NCBI GenBank assembly: GCA_025558095.1
Contig: JAIVFI010000031.1
Location: 434,001-498,000, forward strand
Reading direction: 5' to 3'
DNA: 64,000 bases
From: Hyaloraphidium curvatum
Taxonomy: Eukaryota; Monoblepharomycota; Hyaloraphidiomycetes; Hyaloraphidiales; Hyaloraphidiaceae
Position numbers and translations under genes: made by a program. The notes under the pieces were generated by a model. The model searched no databases, was not told the origin of the DNA, and saw nothing but the letters and a program-made list of their open reading frames with translations. Below are positions 20,756-30,016 of this stretch, piece after piece. Each line of letters starts with the position of its first letter. Positions within the stretch are counted from its first letter, which is position 1.

Positions 20756-22158
20756 TTACAGCTTCAATTCAATCTTCTCGCCCATCAGCCCAACATTCTT
20801 GGCGATCGGCCCGCGGGGCAGCACCGGCTCGAGCCCGGCAAACCTCTCCTTGACGGCAGGGATCGCGTCCTCCTGGTGCGGGGCTTGCCTCGTGGCCGTT
20901 TCGGTGTGCCGCACGGTGTAGTCCGCGGCGAGCACCTCCGCCGGCGAGTCCGGGCTCAGCTCTCGCACCGGCTTGTAGTTGCCTTCGACCAGCGCCTGCT
21001 TGTGCGCAAGCTGAAACTCGTTGAAGGTGCCTTCTGCGCCTCCCATTCCGCGCGGGCGGAAGCCGAGGCGGGCCAGGGATTTGGGCGACATCTTGTCGAC
21101 GACGTCCGGGGCCAGGCTCACGACGAAGAGCTCCTGTTGTCTCAGAAAATGCATCCTCGAGTCCAGGATAAGGGCGGCGCGGCGACGGTCGGTCCTGTTG
21201 ACGCCAGCACCGTGCAGCAGCCGCCCTTCAAAGATGAGCGCGGTGCCCGCAGGGCCCGTAGCGTTGACGGGCGGCGGAAGGGGCGCATCGAGCTCCGGCG
21301 AGCGGGAAACGATGCGGTGCGAGCCGGGAATTACGAGTGTGCCGCCGTTGAGCTGCGTGAACTCATCGAGGAAGATGAGCACGTTGAGGCTCATCGGGCC
21401 TGCTTCGGTCTGGAACGGCGCCGACGACTAGAGGACGACAGCAGAGTCAGAGGGATCTGCGGCTTCGAGCTAGGCGCGCCTACCTGATCCTGGTGGAGGT
21501 TCTGCGGCAGGTTGTACTTGTCCGTAATCAGGGAAAGGTAGGTCGACACGACAAAGTCGTCCCCGAGCGCCTCGCGCAGGATCTGCTCGATCGCGGGTCC
21601 GCCCTGGATCGCCTCGGGCTCCATCTCGAACACGTGCCGGAACAACTCCCCCTTGTTGAGCAACGAGTGCACCAGCTGGACCGGGGGCAGCTTCTTCCCC
21701 GGCGGCGGTGCGCCCGCCGAGAAGTGGGCAACGCCGGCCTTTCTCTCGCCGTCGGCCTGCGCGTACACGCGGTCCCGCACCGCCTCGAGCTGCTTCGGCG
21801 AAAAGACTTCGGCGACGAGGCAGTATCCCCATTGGACGAGGTCCGCCCTGAGCTTCGCGAGATCGCGTGTCGGCCGGGGCAGCTCCTTGCCCTTCCAGTA
21901 CTCGGCCGACAGCGACCCCGGGCCGGTGTTGTAGTACAACTGAGGGTCCTCGAGATCGAGGCCGGGCACGGGACCGGCTGCCCTCGCCCGGGCGTCGGAG
22001 CCAAAGACGCCGAGGCCCTCGCGGGCGCCAATGTGGAAGTCGCGCTTGGCCAGGGCCCGGTACGGCATCCCGGACCGCACGTGCGCGGCGTAGGGGAGCT
22101 GCCGGTCCGGCGTGGACGCCGCAGCGACGGCCGACGGGTCGTACTCGGGCGGGGCCAT
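20756..22158 (-). CDS. Phytanoyl-CoA dioxygenase family protein
   Basis: Exons 21484-22158 and 20756-21427 give 448 residues; the 56-nt intron interrupts the iron site directly after NLHQDQ. Seen: the H-x-D iron ligands (LHQDQ), LNVLIFLDEFTQLNGGTLVI (the double-stranded beta-helix core with the GGT turn), GRLLHGAGVNRTDRRR (third iron ligand His and the 2-oxoglutarate-binding Arg). This is the PhyH family of Fe(II)/2-oxoglutarate dioxygenases, which hydroxylate lipids or secondary metabolites. It is longer than human PHYH because of a 90-residue N-terminal region containing YYNTGPGSLSAEYW. No peroxisomal signal is evident at either end (ends IELKL). The substrate is unknown. Confidence 0.85.
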
Positions 22159-22679
22159 TGGTCAGTCTGCGGTGGCGAAGGGAGGTGGGAGACGGGATTC
22201 GCCACTTCAGATCTCCCGGTGCCCATCCGCAGTTTCATCAGCATCTGCGCCCCTAGAAGGCTATTCGGACCAGGTCATTCCTTGCTCGACTGCAATTCTT
22301 TCAATTCGAGCCGCGATGGGCCTCATGAGATGTGAGATGGGTTCTGAGGGTCGATCACCTTCGTCCAATCAGGCAGCCGCGCGGCGACCGCTTCCGACAT
22401 ACGGCCACCGTGCTAGCAACGGCTTTTGTGGCGTTGATCTTCCTGCTATTGGTTGCCTGCTGCTCGGATAGAGGTCAGTAGTGTGAAGCCACTCGGACTC
22501 CTCTCGCCGTACAGATCACCCATCGCACTTTGCATCCTGCACTGCAAGTAATGGATTCGAGGAGCAACAGATAGTCAGATGCTGATGTATCGCTTGTCCG
22601 CACGGCGATCGACCAATCATGAGGAGAGTGCGACCATCGTCCCTCGACATCTCGTCCCACCTCGCTCCGTGCGAGAGCG
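22159..22679. promoter_or_regulatory. Divergent intergenic region
   Basis: 521 bp between the divergent phytanoyl-CoA dioxygenase-like and coiled-coil genes. AT content is higher than in the flanking genes. No gene or repeat is supported; it presumably holds two promoters. Confidence 0.45.
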
Positions 22680-23531
22680 ATGGAGCCCCGACTACCTCCC
22701 CTCCCTGACCCGCCGACCGACTCGGTCCTGCGCGGACTTCGCGACTTTTCCAACCCCACGCCTTCCTTCCTCGACGGAGCACGCACGACGCAGGAGTTGT
22801 CCCCCCGCGCGAACAGCGGCTGGCGCGCGGCGCTGCGTGCCCTGAGGGGGCGGTTCGAGGCGCTGGAGGGGGAAGTGGAGGCGGCGAGGGAGAAGCTGCG
22901 CGGGGCGGAGGGGAGGAAGGTGAAGGCAGAGGAGGTTCGTGGTCCCGGCGGGTTGAGAAGCACAGCTCACCGATTTTCGCGGTCCCAGGCGTTGCAGCGG
23001 GAGCAGGAGCTGCGCCGTGCGGAGCTGGAATCGCTCAGGCAGCTCCGAGGGGCGGTGGGCCTGTTGGAGGAGCAGTGCGAGGCGACGCAAAGGGGCGTCG
23101 AGAACGAGAGGGCGGCCGAGAAGGAGTGCCTCGAAGAGGCGGGGTCGCTCAACTCGAAGCTCGAGCAGAAGCAGAGGCAGCTCGACGAACTGAATGGTCA
23201 GGCGGCGGATCTGCTTGCCAGGGCGAGAACAAACGCCGCCGAGGCCTCCCGACGACAGACGACGCTTCTCGGCCTGAGCGCGGCGCTGCAGGACCGGCAA
23301 CCACCCAATGCAGCGGAGAGCGGAATTGCGGACGAGGAACTGGCTGCGACGGAGGAGGAGCTGGAGGAGCTTACACGCAGTTTGGCGACCGCGGAGGCCG
23401 AGCTCAAGAAGGAGAGCGAAAAGGGCGACGCCCTGAGGCAGATCACGGAACGGTACCGGGACCAGCTCGGGACGGATCCCACACTCGAGGTGGCGAGAGA
23501 GCGGTTTCCGGCAATCTTGGCGCGCAGCTGA
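22680..23531 (+). CDS. Coiled-coil protein of unknown function
   Basis: Exons 22680-22934 and 22989-23531 give 265 residues. The 54-nt interval 22935-22988 keeps the frame open but has GTTCGT, GCTCAC and CCCAG at the right places, and removing it fuses two heptad-bearing halves (VKAEE to ALQREQELRR), so I treat it as an intron. From about residue 45 to 250 the sequence is almost continuous Glu/Arg/Leu coiled coil. The N-terminus is Pro-rich (LPPLPDPPTDS) and the C-terminus ends in a conserved-looking block (ITERYRDQLGTDPTLEVA). I do not recognise the family; a structural or spindle/cytoskeletal role would be a guess. A decayed copy of the last 25 codons lies at 24570-24655. Confidence 0.62.
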   Translation: MEPRLPPLPDPPTDSVLRGLRDFSNPTPSFLDGARTTQELSPRANSGWRAALRALRGRFEALEGEVEAAREKLRGAEGRKVKAEEVRGPGGLRSTAHRFSRSQALQREQELRRAELESLRQLRGAVGLLEEQCEATQRGVENERAAEKECLEEAGSLNSKLEQKQRQLDELNGQAADLLARARTNAAEASRRQTTLLGLSAALQDRQPPNAAESGIADEELAATEEELEELTRSLATAEAELKKESEKGDALRQITERYRDQLGTDPTLEVARERFPAILARS

Positions 23532-23540
23532 GGAAGGCGG
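23439..23540 (+). repeat. 3' end of the coiled-coil gene, direct-repeat copy 1
   Basis: The last codons and the first bases after the stop of the coiled-coil gene. Its partner at 24570-24655 matches in the CAGATCA..GGA.CGGTA.CGG pattern, in ACACT.GAGGT.GCGA and in GCTGAGGAAGGCGG. The two copies lie in the same orientation on either side of the YdeI-like gene. Confidence 0.6.
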
Positions 23541-23903
23541 GAATGTGCACGGGGAGTGGGAAGCTGATGTTCGGCGGTCGCCATTCTGAGGATTCCTTCT
23601 CGTTCGACTTTTGAGCTGTGTCTTGTCTTGACAGTGGAGCTTGAGATTATGTACCAGCTCTGATCTGAGCAATCAGAGACGTCGTAGGCCCCTGGAAGCC
23701 AAAACGGAGTGGAAGGAGAGTAACATCGCTAGCTTCGAGAACCCCGACATGTCCACGTCCAGTTGCTCTAAATCACCGCCGCTTCACATTGTTCGAAGGT
23801 ACGAGACGGAGTCATGGTTAACGTCCGTTGACGATCCCTGATCGTGATTCGCGGGGAATCCGGCCACCCGCCCGCGGGTAAACACACGCTCAAATCCGAT
23901 CCG
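23532..23903 (+). other. Intergenic region before the YdeI-like gene
   Basis: 372 bp with no supported gene. It holds the 3' flank of the coiled-coil gene and the promoter of the YdeI-like gene. AT content rises relative to both genes. Confidence 0.4.
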
Positions 23904-24482
23904 ATGGTGGACACCGACCGCTACCCGAAGATCGAGGTGCGCTCGCGCAACGAACTGCGCGCGTGGCTCGCCGAGCACCACGCACGGCGCGAGGGCGTGT
24001 GGCTCGTCACGCACCTCAAGCGCGCTGGGGCCCCGTACGTGTCGCGGGACGAGGTGCTCGACGAGCTGCTCGCGTTCGGCTGGATCGACGGCGTCCGGCG
24101 CAAACTCGACGAGGACCGCACGATGCAGCTCGTCACGCCGCGGCGGACGCACGCGTGGACGGCGACCTACCGCGAGCGCGCGGCGCGGCTCGAGGCGGAG
24201 GGCCGCCTCGCGGAGCCGGGACGGCGGGCGATCGCGATCGCCAAGGCGTCGGGGGGATGGGATGCGCATTCCGACGTCGATGCGCTCGAGATCCCGGCGG
24301 ACCTGGGCGGCGCGCTTGATGCGGTACCCGGGTCGCGCGCATGGTTCGAGGCGGCGGCGCCGTCGTACCGGCGCAATGTTCTGCGCTGGATCGCAAAGGC
24401 ACGGCGGCCTCCGACGAGGGCAGAGCGGATTGCGAAGGTGGCGGCGACAGCGGGGCGTCGGGAGCGGATCCGGAATCTTTGA
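23904..24482 (+). CDS. YdeI/OmpD-associated family protein
   Basis: Single exon, 192 residues from ATG 23904. The sequence follows the bacterial YdeI/OmpD-associated (bacteriocin-protection-like) family in order: IEVRSRNELRAWLAEHHA, GVWLVTHLKRAG, VLDELLAFGWIDGVRRKLDEDR, TPRRTHAWTATYRERAARLEAEGR, PADLGGALDAVPGSRAWFEA, and the tail SYRRNVLRWIAKARRPPTRAERI. The first tryptophan motif, the GWIDG block and the C-terminal AKR-x-x-TR-x-x-RI block are the diagnostic features. The biochemical function is not established; in bacteria members are linked to resistance against cationic peptides. It has no intron, has very high GC at third positions, and is bracketed by copies of the upstream gene's 3' end, which fits insertion of a gene of bacterial origin, though fungal members also exist. 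Confidence 0.87.
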   Translation: MVDTDRYPKIEVRSRNELRAWLAEHHARREGVWLVTHLKRAGAPYVSRDEVLDELLAFGWIDGVRRKLDEDRTMQLVTPRRTHAWTATYRERAARLEAEGRLAEPGRRAIAIAKASGGWDAHSDVDALEIPADLGGALDAVPGSRAWFEAAAPSYRRNVLRWIAKARRPPTRAERIAKVAATAGRRERIRNL

Positions 24483-24938
24483 GGGCGTCCACGCCTGTTG
24501 GCGGAACTGTCGAGAAACGGCCAAGCACGTCTGGAGATACGGAACCTGCTCTCGCTCACCAACGTGTGACAGATCATGGAGCGGTATCGGAAGCAGTTTG
24601 GGGCAGATCCACACTAGAGGTTGCGAAGCAGAGGTTGACGGGCTGAGGAAGGCGGCACACCGCACTGGAGCCGGGAACCAACGTTGGTATTTGGCGATGG
24701 GGGCGTGGAAGACTTTTCCCTGGACGCTGCTCTACGCTATTGATTGTGTTGTCTTGCCTTGCCTTTCTGAACAGATTTTGCTCCCACGGATCATTTGAGC
24801 TCGAAATCGTGATCTTCAATCATCTAGTAGTTCGTTCAACGAAATAGGTACATCAATCATTCCAGAAGAATCGGTCGTTCGAAATTGCTTTCGACGAAGT
24901 AGAAGTAGAAGAAGAGGGGAACGGTCCCGCCGCTCCGT
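24483..24938 (+). other. Intergenic region with a decayed gene fragment
   Basis: 456 bp between the YdeI-like gene and the tail of the acidic coiled-coil gene on the other strand. Apart from the pseudogene fragment at 24570-24655, only AT-richer sequence without coding character is seen. Confidence 0.5.
24570..24655 (+). pseudogene. Decayed copy of the coiled-coil gene's 3' end
   Basis: Translates as QIMERYRKQFGADP and then, after a one-base loss relative to the intact gene, LEVAKQRLTG and a stop, matching QITERYRDQLGTDPTLEVARERF at the end of the gene at 22680-23531. Many differences are at third codon positions, so the copy is old. No upstream part of the gene accompanies it. The one-base deletion introduces an early stop, hence pseudogene. 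Confidence 0.62.
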
Positions 24939-25814
24939 TCAACCCGACAACCACGACCAAAGCCCCTTGCCCTTGCCCTTCTTCCCCTCCTCCGCCTTGT
25001 CCGGTGCGCGGAAAGCCTCGTTGAACTCGTACTCCACGGCCGGCGGCCCTTTTTCCGCCACAGGCGCGGGCCCCCCAGGAAGCGGCACGTCTGGCGTCCG
25101 CGGGGCGTCCCCCGCCACGGAACTCGTCCGCACCGACCTCGCGCGGTCCAGCGACATGCGCACAGCCGACAAGAGCAGCGAGGTCGCGGGCATAGGGCGA
25201 ATGTCGTCGGCCAGCGGCGGGTCCCCGTCAGCCTCCGAGTCCTCCCCGTCGTCCGACCCATCTTCGCCCTCCCCGTCCGGGTCCGACCCCGGAGGACTGC
25301 CCGTCCGCCCCTCGTAGTCCTCGTTCTCCTCATCCGGGTGGTTTTCGGCCAGAAACCGCACGTCCCGGCTCCGCCGCACGAACTCCTCCGCCAGGCAGCG
25401 TTGCCCCAGCCCGCGCCGCGAGAGCAGCCCCAGCGTCCGTCGTTGAAGCGCGTCCTCGAGCGCGGCGATGCGGCGCTCCAGCGTCCTGCGTTTCGCCCGC
25501 TCCCTTTTGAGCGCCGCCTCTGCCCGGTCCGTCCGCGCCGCGGAGTCCTTCGCGCGGCTCAGCGCGGCCTCGAGGTCCGCGTGCGCAAGGCGGTGCGCAG
25601 CTTCCAGAGCCCGAAGTTCGCCGCGCAGTCTTTCGGGGTCGTCGAACGACCGGCGGCTCGTCGACCGCCGCTGCGGGGGCGGGGACGCCGGGGACGCTGG
25701 CGGCGTCGGGAGCGCCGGTGGCGGCGGCGACAGCGGCGGGGCCGGCCCGCGCCTCGCCTCCAAAGACAGCCGCGACAGCAGCACCGCTCGCGGCGGTGGC
25801 GTCGGGCTGTCCAT
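24939..25814 (-). CDS. Proline-rich, coiled-coil, acidic protein of unknown function
   Basis: Reverse-strand frame of 291 residues starting at ATG 25814 (the frame stays open further upstream but without coding character). Order: Pro-rich N-terminus (SPPPPALPTPPASPASPPP), a basic/heptad coiled coil at about residues 60-130 with regular Arg/Glu/Ala-Leu spacing (ALEAAHRLAHADLEAALSRA), a strongly acidic Asp/Glu/Ser region with DEENEDYEG, a hydrophobic-basic segment (SLLLSAVRMSLDRA) and a Lys-rich end followed by LWSWLSG. I do not recognise a family. The C-terminal KGKGKGLWSWLSG is unusual and could bind membranes. Single exon. Confidence 0.5.
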   Translation of the reverse strand: MDSPTPPPRAVLLSRLSLEARRGPAPPLSPPPPALPTPPASPASPPPQRRSTSRRSFDDPERLRGELRALEAAHRLAHADLEAALSRAKDSAARTDRAEAALKRERAKRRTLERRIAALEDALQRRTLGLLSRRGLGQRCLAEEFVRRSRDVRFLAENHPDEENEDYEGRTGSPPGSDPDGEGEDGSDDGEDSEADGDPPLADDIRPMPATSLLLSAVRMSLDRARSVRTSSVAGDAPRTPDVPLPGGPAPVAEKGPPAVEYEFNEAFRAPDKAEEGKKGKGKGLWSWLSG

Positions 25815-25962
25815 GTCAAGCGGTGGCGTCGGGAAGTCACGGAAAAAGTTTGACAGGTCTTTGACGGTTCGAAGCTCGTGATGACGGAGAAGCCAACGCA
25901 AATCCGATCGCAAGCGTCCTGGCAGCCACAAAGCACGGCGACGAATCAATTCGACAGCTAGT

Positions 25963-27311
25963 TCACAGCTTGGCACCCAGCCTGCGCGCCCTCCGCTCCA
26001 CGTCCCTGCAGAACCCCCGGATCTCCCCCACCAACGCTCCAGCGTTCTCCATCGCGGCAAAGTGGCCGCCTTCCCCCTTGGGGAACTCTTTCCACCTCAG
26101 CACCTCGGTCCCCCTTGCCTCCGCCCACCACCGCGGCGCCTTCCCCGGCTCCCCGGGAAAACCGGCCACGCCCAGCGGCACAGGGATCCGCTCGGTGAAG
26201 ACGCGCCCGCCGATGACGCCGAAGTCTTCAAAGTACATCCTGGCGCTGGTGGCGCCGGTATTGGTGAGCCAGACGAGGGTGAGGATGCGGAGGATCTTGG
26301 AGAGGGGGATCCGGGGGGGAAGGTCGGCGGTCGGAGGCGTTTCGCCCCAGGTGTGGTACAGGCCTGAACCAAAAGCCGATCAGCGCTCCGTAATACGTCG
26401 GCGGCCAATCGACCGCCACCCACAGAGGTGCCATGCCAGCAGGCCCAATGGCGAATCGGAGAGCGAAGCGCCAATCGTCTGCGGCCTTGTGCGCTGGATC
26501 TCGGAATATCCTTGGTTGCGGCGCTGGTGCTTTGCGAACGCCGCCATCTCGGCCTCCTCGGCGGGGGTGTATGTCCAGCCCGAGGGGAGGTACTCGGAAA
26601 GGCGGTGGCGGATGTAGGCCAGCGAGAGGGACGGGTCGGGCGGGAGGAAGCGCGGGGCGGTGATCTACAGGCCCCCTGGTCAGACGACGCACAAGGAAAC
26701 ATGGTGGCACCCACGTGTACGCCCATGGCCCTGTCCGGGGCCACCACCCCGATCCACCTCGACACGAAGGAGCCCCAGTCGCCCCCGTGGACGAGGAACC
26801 TCTCGTATCCCAAGATGCCCATCAGCTCCACCCAGCCCTTCGCGATCGCGTCGATGCCCGTCCCCGATTTCGGCGCGGGGTCCGAGAACAGGTAGCCGGG
26901 AAGACTGGGCACCACGACGTGGAATGCCGGCGCCGCAGAGTCCGCCGGGTCCGCGAGGGACGGGAGGATATCGATGAACTCGACAGACGTCTGCGGCCAT
27001 CCGTGGCACAGCAGCAGCGGTACCGCATCCGGGCGACGCGACCGGAGGTGAAAGAAATGCGTTCCCGGCAGTTTAGGCAGGTCCAATTTATACCCCGGCA
27101 CGCTGTTGATCTCCTCCAGCATCGCGGAAATATCGGACGCTAGCCATGCGTCGCGCGCGTTCTGCAGCACGCGGAGAGGAACGCCCATGGCCCAGGGGTC
27201 ACGCAGGCCGGATGGCTCGGGCGGAGGGAGACGCGCTGAGCGCAGACGCGAGAGGAGGTCCGAGACATCCGCGGGGGCGGGGGAGAAGGTGAATGGCGTG
27301 GGGGCCGCCAT
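25963..27311 (-). CDS. Epoxide hydrolase (microsomal type, EHN plus alpha/beta hydrolase)
   Basis: Exons 26715-27311, 26424-26664 and 25963-26363 give 412 residues. The N-terminus FTFSPAPADVSDLLSRLRSA and the following W-containing helices match the EHN domain of microsomal epoxide hydrolases. Then come the oxyanion motif LLLCHGWPQT, the nucleophile HGGDWGSFVSRW (Asp), RPQTIGASLSDSPLGLLAW, LVWLTNTGATSARMYFED and the catalytic His in GEGGHFAAMENAGAL. Known role: opening epoxides of xenobiotics or lipids through an Asp-ester intermediate. Length is usual for fungal members. No N-terminal membrane anchor is seen. The two introns (50 and 60 nt) both begin GTGGGTG. Confidence 0.9.
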
Positions 27312-27709
27312 CCGTACTACAAAGAGGAAGCAGGAAAACGACACGAGGGAGCAGAACCACGGAGAGTTTGGGGGGAAAGTGTCTCCCGGGCGGCATCGAC
27401 GATCACCCGATCGTAGAAGTCCGCACGAGCCGCTTCCACTCGCGTCGAACTCGTCGTCAAACTCGTCAACAGGTCGTCGCCCAAGTTCATCGTCGTGTTG
27501 GACGGAGCGGACTCTGAATGTTACGGATGTACGGAAAACGACGAAGCATGAAAGCTATAGACCATGCAATATGTGTACAATCAGGAGCAGGACAATCCGG
27601 CCGTCCGCCCGCTAATGCTTGGAGTCGTCCTTCATCCCTTTGTTGACGGGCTGGTCGGCAACCCTGTGCAGCGGTGGCGCATCAGTTATCCATCCTCCTT
27701 AATTAGGCC
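27312..27709. other. Intergenic region between the epoxide hydrolase and lipase genes
   Basis: 398 bp holding the promoter of the epoxide hydrolase on its right side and the 3' flank of the lipase. It includes the duplicated 3' fragment at 27577-27686. No complete gene is supported. Confidence 0.45.
27577..27686 (-). pseudogene. Fragment of the 89-residue gene's 3' end (direct-repeat copy)
   Basis: On the reverse strand this reads as TGLPTSPVNKGMKDDSKH and a stop, against KGLATSAVNKGMKDEPKH at the end of the small gene at 29942-30271; similarity continues about 45 bp past the stop (GACGGCCGGATTGT.CTGCTCCTGATTGT). It lies directly downstream of the lipase stop, in the same orientation, so it forms a direct repeat with 29907-30016 around the lipase gene. 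No start or N-terminal part is present. Confidence 0.72.
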
Positions 27710-29227
27710 TCAGAATCCAAGGAAGACTCCCAGTATGGCAACGAGCCCCGCAGCCATCCCGGCAGCTGTCTTTCCAGCCCCCGAAGGCCTCGTCGTAGTC
27801 GCCACCGGCCACGGATCGAACGGGCTCTGCTCGTCCAATGCGATCCCACCAACTGTCGGCGGAACGAACGGCTCCGGGTTGGCAGCTTGCGCCGCGGCGC
27901 ATCCGTTAACAACGCTGTCCGAAGACGGCAGGTTTTGGATGTAGTTGACCGCCCGGCCGGGGGTAACGAGATATCCGCAGATGAGGGACATGTACAGCGG
28001 CGGGAAGTGCTGCGCCTCGAGCTGGCCCAGGTACTTGGTCTGGTTGGCCACGACGGAGCCGGACATGACGGCCTTAGGGTCCACTTGGACATAGTTCTGT
28101 GTGGAATGGTTTGCGTGTAATGGTTTGCGAGGGCCGGAAATGGAGTTGAGTGCGACTGCAAAGGTGGCCGGTGCTGGTGCAGCGACACACCTTGTTCGTA
28201 AAGCAGCCGCTAAGGTACTTGACCATCCCATCGAGATAGATCGGCGCCTTGGGACCGCCGTAGGCACCCCAGAGAGTCGTGGTGTTCGCCACCTGGTCAA
28301 AGCCCATGGGCACAATGTCGAGCGAGTTGATGTAGGACAGGCCCTTGTTGGAGAAAAGCCTGTTGTACTCGGCGGTCCAGACCTCGGTACCGGCCGTCGC
28401 TGGGGCAATGGGGAAGGAGGAAACCGAGGTGCGGTTGGCGGCCCAAAAGTCGACGAGGTATCGCGCCATGGCGGTGGTCTGGGTGCCGCCAAGGGAGTGG
28501 CCGGTGACAACGACGGGCACGTCGGCATTGGCAGTGCGGTACGAGTCGAGGAAGGGAATGAGGGTAGAGGCCGAGCCCGTGGCATTGATGGTGCCGGATA
28601 GGCCGAGGAGCTGCTTCAGCCCGGAGCATGTACCTTTTGCAATCTGCGACTTGCTCGAATCCCTCTTAGTAACCTTGCAGTCCAGGACAGAGGGGGTGTA
28701 GTCGACCACCTGGCAAGCATCGAAGTCCTGGAAAATTTGCTTGAGAAGGCCGAAAGCTCCCGCAGAGATATCGGTTCCCCTAATGACTACGGAAAGGAAG
28801 ACGGGGCTGCCGGAAGACGTCTTGTACGAAACCGCATAGATGAGGTTGGCGCCCGAATAGGCGGGACCCCACTCGAGCTGGAACGCGCCAGGGAGGGTCT
28901 GATCCGCGGGCAGCGGCAACGGCAGAGCGCCTTTGGCAGACGGCAGGGGGATGGCGGGGAGAGTCGCGAGCTGTCCATGGGAGTCAGGAAAGGCGTCTGC
29001 TGCGGGATCCGAAGTCGCACCTTCTGCGGCAGCACCTTGGAGACGTCCGAAATGCCCGACTTGCTTTGGTTGACATAGGCGTAGGTTGCGAGCTGTAGCC
29101 ACACCAGCGAATAGGTGGAGTCGCCGAGGGCGCCGCGCACCGCGGCCACCGAGTCCTGCGCGGCCGACGGGGCGGCGCACAGCGCGAGGCCGAGCAGCGC
29201 GGCGAGGAGGGCGCGGCGGAGGCCCAT
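27710..29227 (-). CDS. Secreted class 3 lipase with C-terminal GPI-like tail
   Basis: Exons 29021-29227, 28191-28970 and 27710-28096 give 457 residues. A signal peptide is clear (LLAALLGLALCAAPSAAQ). The lipase class 3 core shows VVIRGTD, the nucleophile elbow VVVTGHSLGGTQTTAMARYL, and YINSLDIVPMGFDQV, where the aspartate belongs to the triad. Several N-x-S/T sites suggest glycosylation. The C-terminus has a small-residue stretch (PSGAGKTAAG) followed by a hydrophobic tail ending LGVFLGF with no cytoplasmic residues, which fits a GPI-attachment signal, so the enzyme may be cell-surface bound. Known role: hydrolysis of triacylglycerol or other esters. The gene is bracketed by direct repeats (27577-27686 and 29907-30016). 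Confidence 0.85.
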
Positions 29228-29941
29228 CGCTCGCAGGGGGGGGCAGACGAAGCAATGAGGGTTTGAGGGATCGGTGCGTCCCTTGCCGCGGCGCGGCATC
29301 CCTCATTGGTGTCGTCCCATAACAGAGCCGCCAAGCCACGTCTATGAGCCACGGGCCGGCCAGTACAAGGCCACCGAATTGCTGCAGATCGATCTATCGA
29401 CTCGAACCCCTTGTCGCGCCCATGCCAGTAAACTCGCGTGTTACTTACCCCTTTCTTGACCGCCAGATGACGCCACCCTTTCAAAAGAGCTTGCTCTGCT
29501 AGCCGATTGCGAAAGGAGAGTCCAGCGATGTATGTCGCCATCATGTAAGCGCGATGCGCGGTGCCGTGGTGCACAAGGCGGGCCACGCTTTCCAAGCTCG
29601 GTGTGCCCGTCGGCGGCCGGGACTTTGCGGCATTCAGCATCGTGCGCGACGACCAAGCGTCGTCTCTATATGGTCCGCTTGTGCACACGCTGCCTGGCCT
29701 CTCGGCACAATGAAGCTGAACATTTGCGATACCCGCGAGCCGTTGACTTCGGGTAGCATACCCCGGAGATCATCGAGGGGAGCTTCTTTGGCGCCTGCGT
29801 GTCCTTGTCGAACGACAAGAGCCGCGAAACGCAGCGTTGTGGGCGGTGCATCACTCCGACGGCGAGGCGAGATGCTAGAGCATGCAGATCAATCGCATTG
29901 ACGCAGACAATCAGGAGCAGCACAATCCGGCCGTCCGCGAG
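29228..29941. other. Intergenic region upstream of the lipase gene
   Basis: 714 bp containing the lipase promoter and the 3' flank of the small gene. Short open frames occur on both strands but none shows coding bias, a fold or a matching splice partner. 29907-29941 belongs to the direct repeat described at 27577-27686. Confidence 0.4.
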
Positions 29942-30016
29942 CTAGTGCTTGGGCTCGTCCTTCATCCCCTTGTTCACCGCGCTCGTTGCCAGCCCTTTGC
30001 ACGACGAAGCATCAGC
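29907..30016 (-). repeat. Direct repeat, intact 3' end of the small gene
   Basis: The second, in-place copy of the 3'-end repeat also found at 27577-27686. It covers the last codons of the 89-residue gene and its 3' flank. Both copies share ACAATCAGGAGCAG and ACAATCCGGCCGTCCGC nearly exactly. Confidence 0.72.

Noticed and set aside
24341-24646. A 101-codon forward frame covering the end of the YdeI-like gene and the decayed repeat.
   Set aside because: Most of it is an out-of-frame reading of the YdeI-like gene; only the last about ten codons are homologous to the coiled-coil gene, and that copy is frameshifted.
8018-27311. A metabolic gene cluster made of the hydroxylase, enoyl-CoA hydratase, thioesterase, dioxygenase and epoxide hydrolase genes.
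   Set aside because: The genes are interspersed with an ATPase, BTB, F-box and structural genes, point in different directions, and include no backbone synthase, so a pathway cluster is not supported.
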